Part shown: one piece after another, positions 4,801 through 6,494 of the stretch
Layout: each line of letters starts with the position of its first letter
Numbering within the stretch: position 1 is the stretch's first letter
Source of the DNA: Candidatus Coatesbacteria bacterium RBG_13_66_14
GTDB taxonomy: Bacteria > RBG-13-66-14
NCBI GenBank assembly: GCA_001774505.1
Contig: MFAF01000132.1
Coordinates: 9,096 to 15,589, forward strand
Direction: 5' to 3'
DNA: 6,494 nucleotides
Position numbers and translations under genes: made by a program
Notes under the pieces: generated by a model
Databases searched by the model: none
Told to the model about the DNA's origin: nothing
What the model saw: the letters and a program-made list of their open reading frames with translations, nothing else

Positions 4801-6153
4801 CTAGGGGCCGTCGGAGCCGTCGTAGTCGCTTAATCGGCGCCGCAGGGTCGAGAGCGAAATGCCGAGCATCTTCGCCGCCTTGGTCTTGTTGTCCCCGCAG
4901 AGGCCGAGGGCGCGCTCGATGTGCTCCCGCTCCACCATCTCCAGGGGGCGGATCGGCTTTTCGTCGTCCTTCATCATGGCGGGGGCCTTCGCGGCGACGA
5001 GCTCGATGAGCACCGCGGGGTCCGGTTCCCCGCCGCCGGCGAGTATGAGCGCCCTCTCCAGCACGTTGCGCAGCTCGCGCACGTTTCCCGGCCAGTGGTA
5101 AGCCTCCAGGACCTGCAACTGCTCCGGCGGCAGCTCAGTGTAAGCGCCGGCCGTCAACCGGTGCAGGAGGTTGCGGCAGAGCGGCCGGATGTCCTGGGGA
5201 CGCTCGCGCAGCGGCGGGACGTGGATGGTTATCACCGCCAGGCGGTAGTAAAGGTCTTCCCGGAAGCGGCCCTGTTTTATCTCCTCGACCAGGTTGCGGT
5301 TCGTCGTCGCGATGACTCTCACGTTCAGCGGGACTTCGACCGAGCCTCCCAGCCGGCGGATTTTTCTGTCCTCCAGGACGGTCAGGAGCTTGCTCTGCAG
5401 GCGGATGGGCATTTCGGCTATCTCGTCCAGGAGCAGGCTTCCCCCCGCGGCCAGCTCGAAGACGCCCTTGCGGCGGTTGGACGCGCCCGTGAATGCGCCC
5501 TTCTCGTGGCCGAATAGCTCGCTCTCGATGAGGGTCTCGGGGATCGCCGAGCAGTTGAGCGTGAGAAGCTCCTCGCCGCGGTCGCTCAAGCGGTGGATGG
5601 CCCGCGCCACCACCCCCTTCCCCACCCCGGTCTCGCCGGTGATCAACAGGGTGGAATCGCTCTGGGCGGCCAGGGAAACCAGGCGGTCTATGCGCCGCAG
5701 GGCGGGAGAGTTGCCCGTGAGCTGGTCGTTTGTGGGGGTGTGGGAGAGCTGGAAGCTGCGTATCTGCTGCTGCCGTTCCAGATCGATGAGCTCGAAGGCC
5801 TTCGCCACGGTGAGGTAGAACTCCTCCATCTCCAGCGGCTTGGTCAGGTAGTCGTAGGCCCCGGTCTTCACCGCCTCGACGGCATCGGAGATGGAGCCGT
5901 ACGCCGTTATGAAGATGATCTTCACCCCGGGGTCGTTCTGGCTGAACTGGCGGGAGAGCTCCAGCCCGTTCGTGTCCGGCAGAATCTGGTCCAGGAGGAC
6001 GACGTCGGGGTGCCAGGTGTTAAAGAGCTCCACACCATCGCTCCCCGTGTTGGCGAAACGGGCGTCGTATCCCTCCTGCAGAAGGCCGTCGCAGGCCGTT
6101 TCGCAGAAACCTGAATCGTCGTCTACTAGAAGAACCTTGGGACGCAGCTTCAT
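4801..6153 (-). CDS. NtrC-family sigma54-dependent response regulator
   Basis: This 450-residue protein has the full three-domain layout. The receiver (about 5-120) has the acidic pocket D11-D12, phosphoacceptor D55, T83 and K105. The AAA+ sigma54 activator domain (about 145-375) has Walker A GETGVGKG (173-180), the sigma54-contacting loop GAFTGA (219-224), Walker B LLLDE (240-244), the arginine-finger region FREDLYYRL (297-305) and WPGNVREL (354-361). The Fis-type helix-turn-helix (about 405-445) includes NKTKAAKMLGIS. When phosphorylated it should bind upstream sites and drive open-complex formation by sigma54 polymerase. The start is MKLRPKVLLVDDD at 6153 with GAGGTG 5 nt upstream; the adjacent ATG at 6156 is an equal alternative, adding one Met. 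The histidine kinase gene ends 88 nt upstream on the same strand, so they form a pair. Target genes cannot be read from this window. Confidence 0.95.
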   Translation of the reverse strand: MKLRPKVLLVDDDSGFCETACDGLLQEGYDARFANTGSDGVELFNTWHPDVVLLDQILPDTNGLELSRQFSQNDPGVKIIFITAYGSISDAVEAVKTGAYDYLTKPLEMEEFYLTVAKAFELIDLERQQQIRSFQLSHTPTNDQLTGNSPALRRIDRLVSLAAQSDSTLLITGETGVGKGVVARAIHRLSDRGEELLTLNCSAIPETLIESELFGHEKGAFTGASNRRKGVFELAAGGSLLLDEIAEMPIRLQSKLLTVLEDRKIRRLGGSVEVPLNVRVIATTNRNLVEEIKQGRFREDLYYRLAVITIHVPPLRERPQDIRPLCRNLLHRLTAGAYTELPPEQLQVLEAYHWPGNVRELRNVLERALILAGGGEPDPAVLIELVAAKAPAMMKDDEKPIRPLEMVEREHIERALGLCGDNKTKAAKMLGISLSTLRRRLSDYDGSDGP

Positions 6154-6213
6154 CATGCCACCTCGAACGTGGTCCGCCGGGACCAGTGTTGGATTACTTT
6201 TTTCAAGACCAGG

Positions 6214-6233
6214 CAAGAGGCTTAAGCCCCTTG
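6214..6233. repeat. Palindrome between the kinase and regulator genes
   Basis: The 20-nt palindrome CAAGAGGCTTAAGCCCCTTG (one wobble pair if transcribed from the minus strand) lies in the 88-nt gap between the kinase stop (6242) and the regulator start (6153). It matches the 3374-3393 palindrome at 16 of 20 positions. No T run follows it on the minus strand, so it is not an obvious terminator; it may be a dispersed repeat or an mRNA processing/stability element. Confidence 0.55.
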
Positions 6234-6241
6234 TCCTGTAG

Positions 6242-6494
6242 TCAGACTGGGAGCTTCGTTGGATTCTCCTCCGAGTAGAGGGGCAGCCACAGCTCCACGG
6301 TCGTCCCCTGGTTGGGTTTGCTCTGTATCTTCGCCTCGCCGCCCATCTGCTGCATCCTCTTCTGGACGATGGCCATCCCCAGGCCCGAGCCTTCCGGCTT
6401 GGTGGTGAAAAGCGGGGTGAAGACCTTCGTCAGCTCGTCTTCCGGAATTCCGCGCCCGTTGTCGGCCACGGTGATGACGGCCCAGTCGTTCCCC
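6242..6494 (-). CDS. C-terminal ATPase end of a sensor histidine kinase (partial)
   Basis: The gene enters from the right edge and ends with TGA at 6244-6242; 83 residues are visible. They form the second half of a HATPase_c (GHKL) domain. The G1 box is ADNGRGIPEDEL, the F box is FTPLFTTK, and the G2 box is GSGLGMAIV. These are followed by the final strands (AKIQSKPNQGTTVELWLPL) and a short tail. The N box and phosphorylated His lie outside the window. The FTPLFTTKPxGSGLGMAIV pattern is typical of NtrB/AtoS/ZraS-type kinases that pair with NtrC-family regulators, fitting the regulator gene 88 nt downstream. Sequence signals sensed by the N-terminal part cannot be judged here. Confidence 0.92.
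   Translation of the reverse strand, partial: GNDWAVITVADNGRGIPEDELTKVFTPLFTTKPEGSGLGMAIVQKRMQQMGGEAKIQSKPNQGTTVELWLPLYSEENPTKLPV

Noticed and set aside
4921..5517. 198-codon frame antisense to the sigma54 activator
   Set aside because: It lies opposite the conserved AAA+ domain, is full of Arg/His/Gln and has no domain signature.
6157..6216. Earlier start (TTG at 6216) for the response regulator
   Set aside because: It overlaps the palindrome, adds residues unlike a receiver N-terminus, and lacks a ribosome site, whereas GAGGTG precedes the ATG pair at 6156/6153.
1..6494. Defence system, toxin-antitoxin pair, insertion sequence, tRNA or rRNA
   Set aside because: No transposase, nuclease, toxin or antitoxin motifs and no rRNA- or tRNA-like segments were seen on either strand.

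Overview
The window (6,494 bases, mostly about 65% GC) looks like chromosomal DNA from a Gram-negative bacterium. It carries a predicted outer-membrane beta-barrel, a lipoprotein with a clean lipobox, a secreted protein and an NtrC-type two-component system. The dispersed CCCTCACCC / GGGAGAGGG palindromes and a secreted protein ending in WGEIKATF remind me of uncultured candidate phyla (Coatesbacteria- or FCB-like). That placement is a guess from memory, not a proven assignment.

Layout from the left: (1) the first 41 codons of a minus-strand membrane protein, probably a sensor histidine kinase, with a 148-nt structured leader and an extended -10 promoter; (2) an intergenic array of four palindromic repeats (378-596); (3) a plus-strand unit with a YcaQ/AlkX-type DNA glycosylase (668-1831) and a small beta-barrel protein (1861-2427); (4) a convergent minus-strand short-chain dehydrogenase (2468-3325) with its own promoter; (5) a minus-strand two-gene unit, lipoprotein (4671-4066) then secreted protein (4053-3430), with its own promoter and lower GC; (6) a minus-strand sigma54 activator (6153-4801) ending in a textbook intrinsic terminator, preceded by the C-terminal ATPase end of its likely partner histidine kinase, which runs off the right edge.

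The most striking element is a pentanucleotide microsatellite of seven perfect TCTTC units (coding strand) inside the signal peptide of the lipoprotein gene. This is the same unit, in rotation, as the CTCTT repeat in the leader of Neisseria opa genes, and it encodes the same FSSLL pattern. A change of one unit shifts the frame into early stops in both alternative frames, so the gene has the form of a phase-variable (contingency) locus. The secreted-protein gene starts 12 nt after its stop and would probably be affected too. The other notable element is the leader of the left-edge gene, where a strong promoter is followed about 100 nt later by a terminator-like hairpin: either an attenuator or a small RNA.

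No rRNA, tRNA, CRISPR array, insertion sequence or recognised defence cassette is visible.
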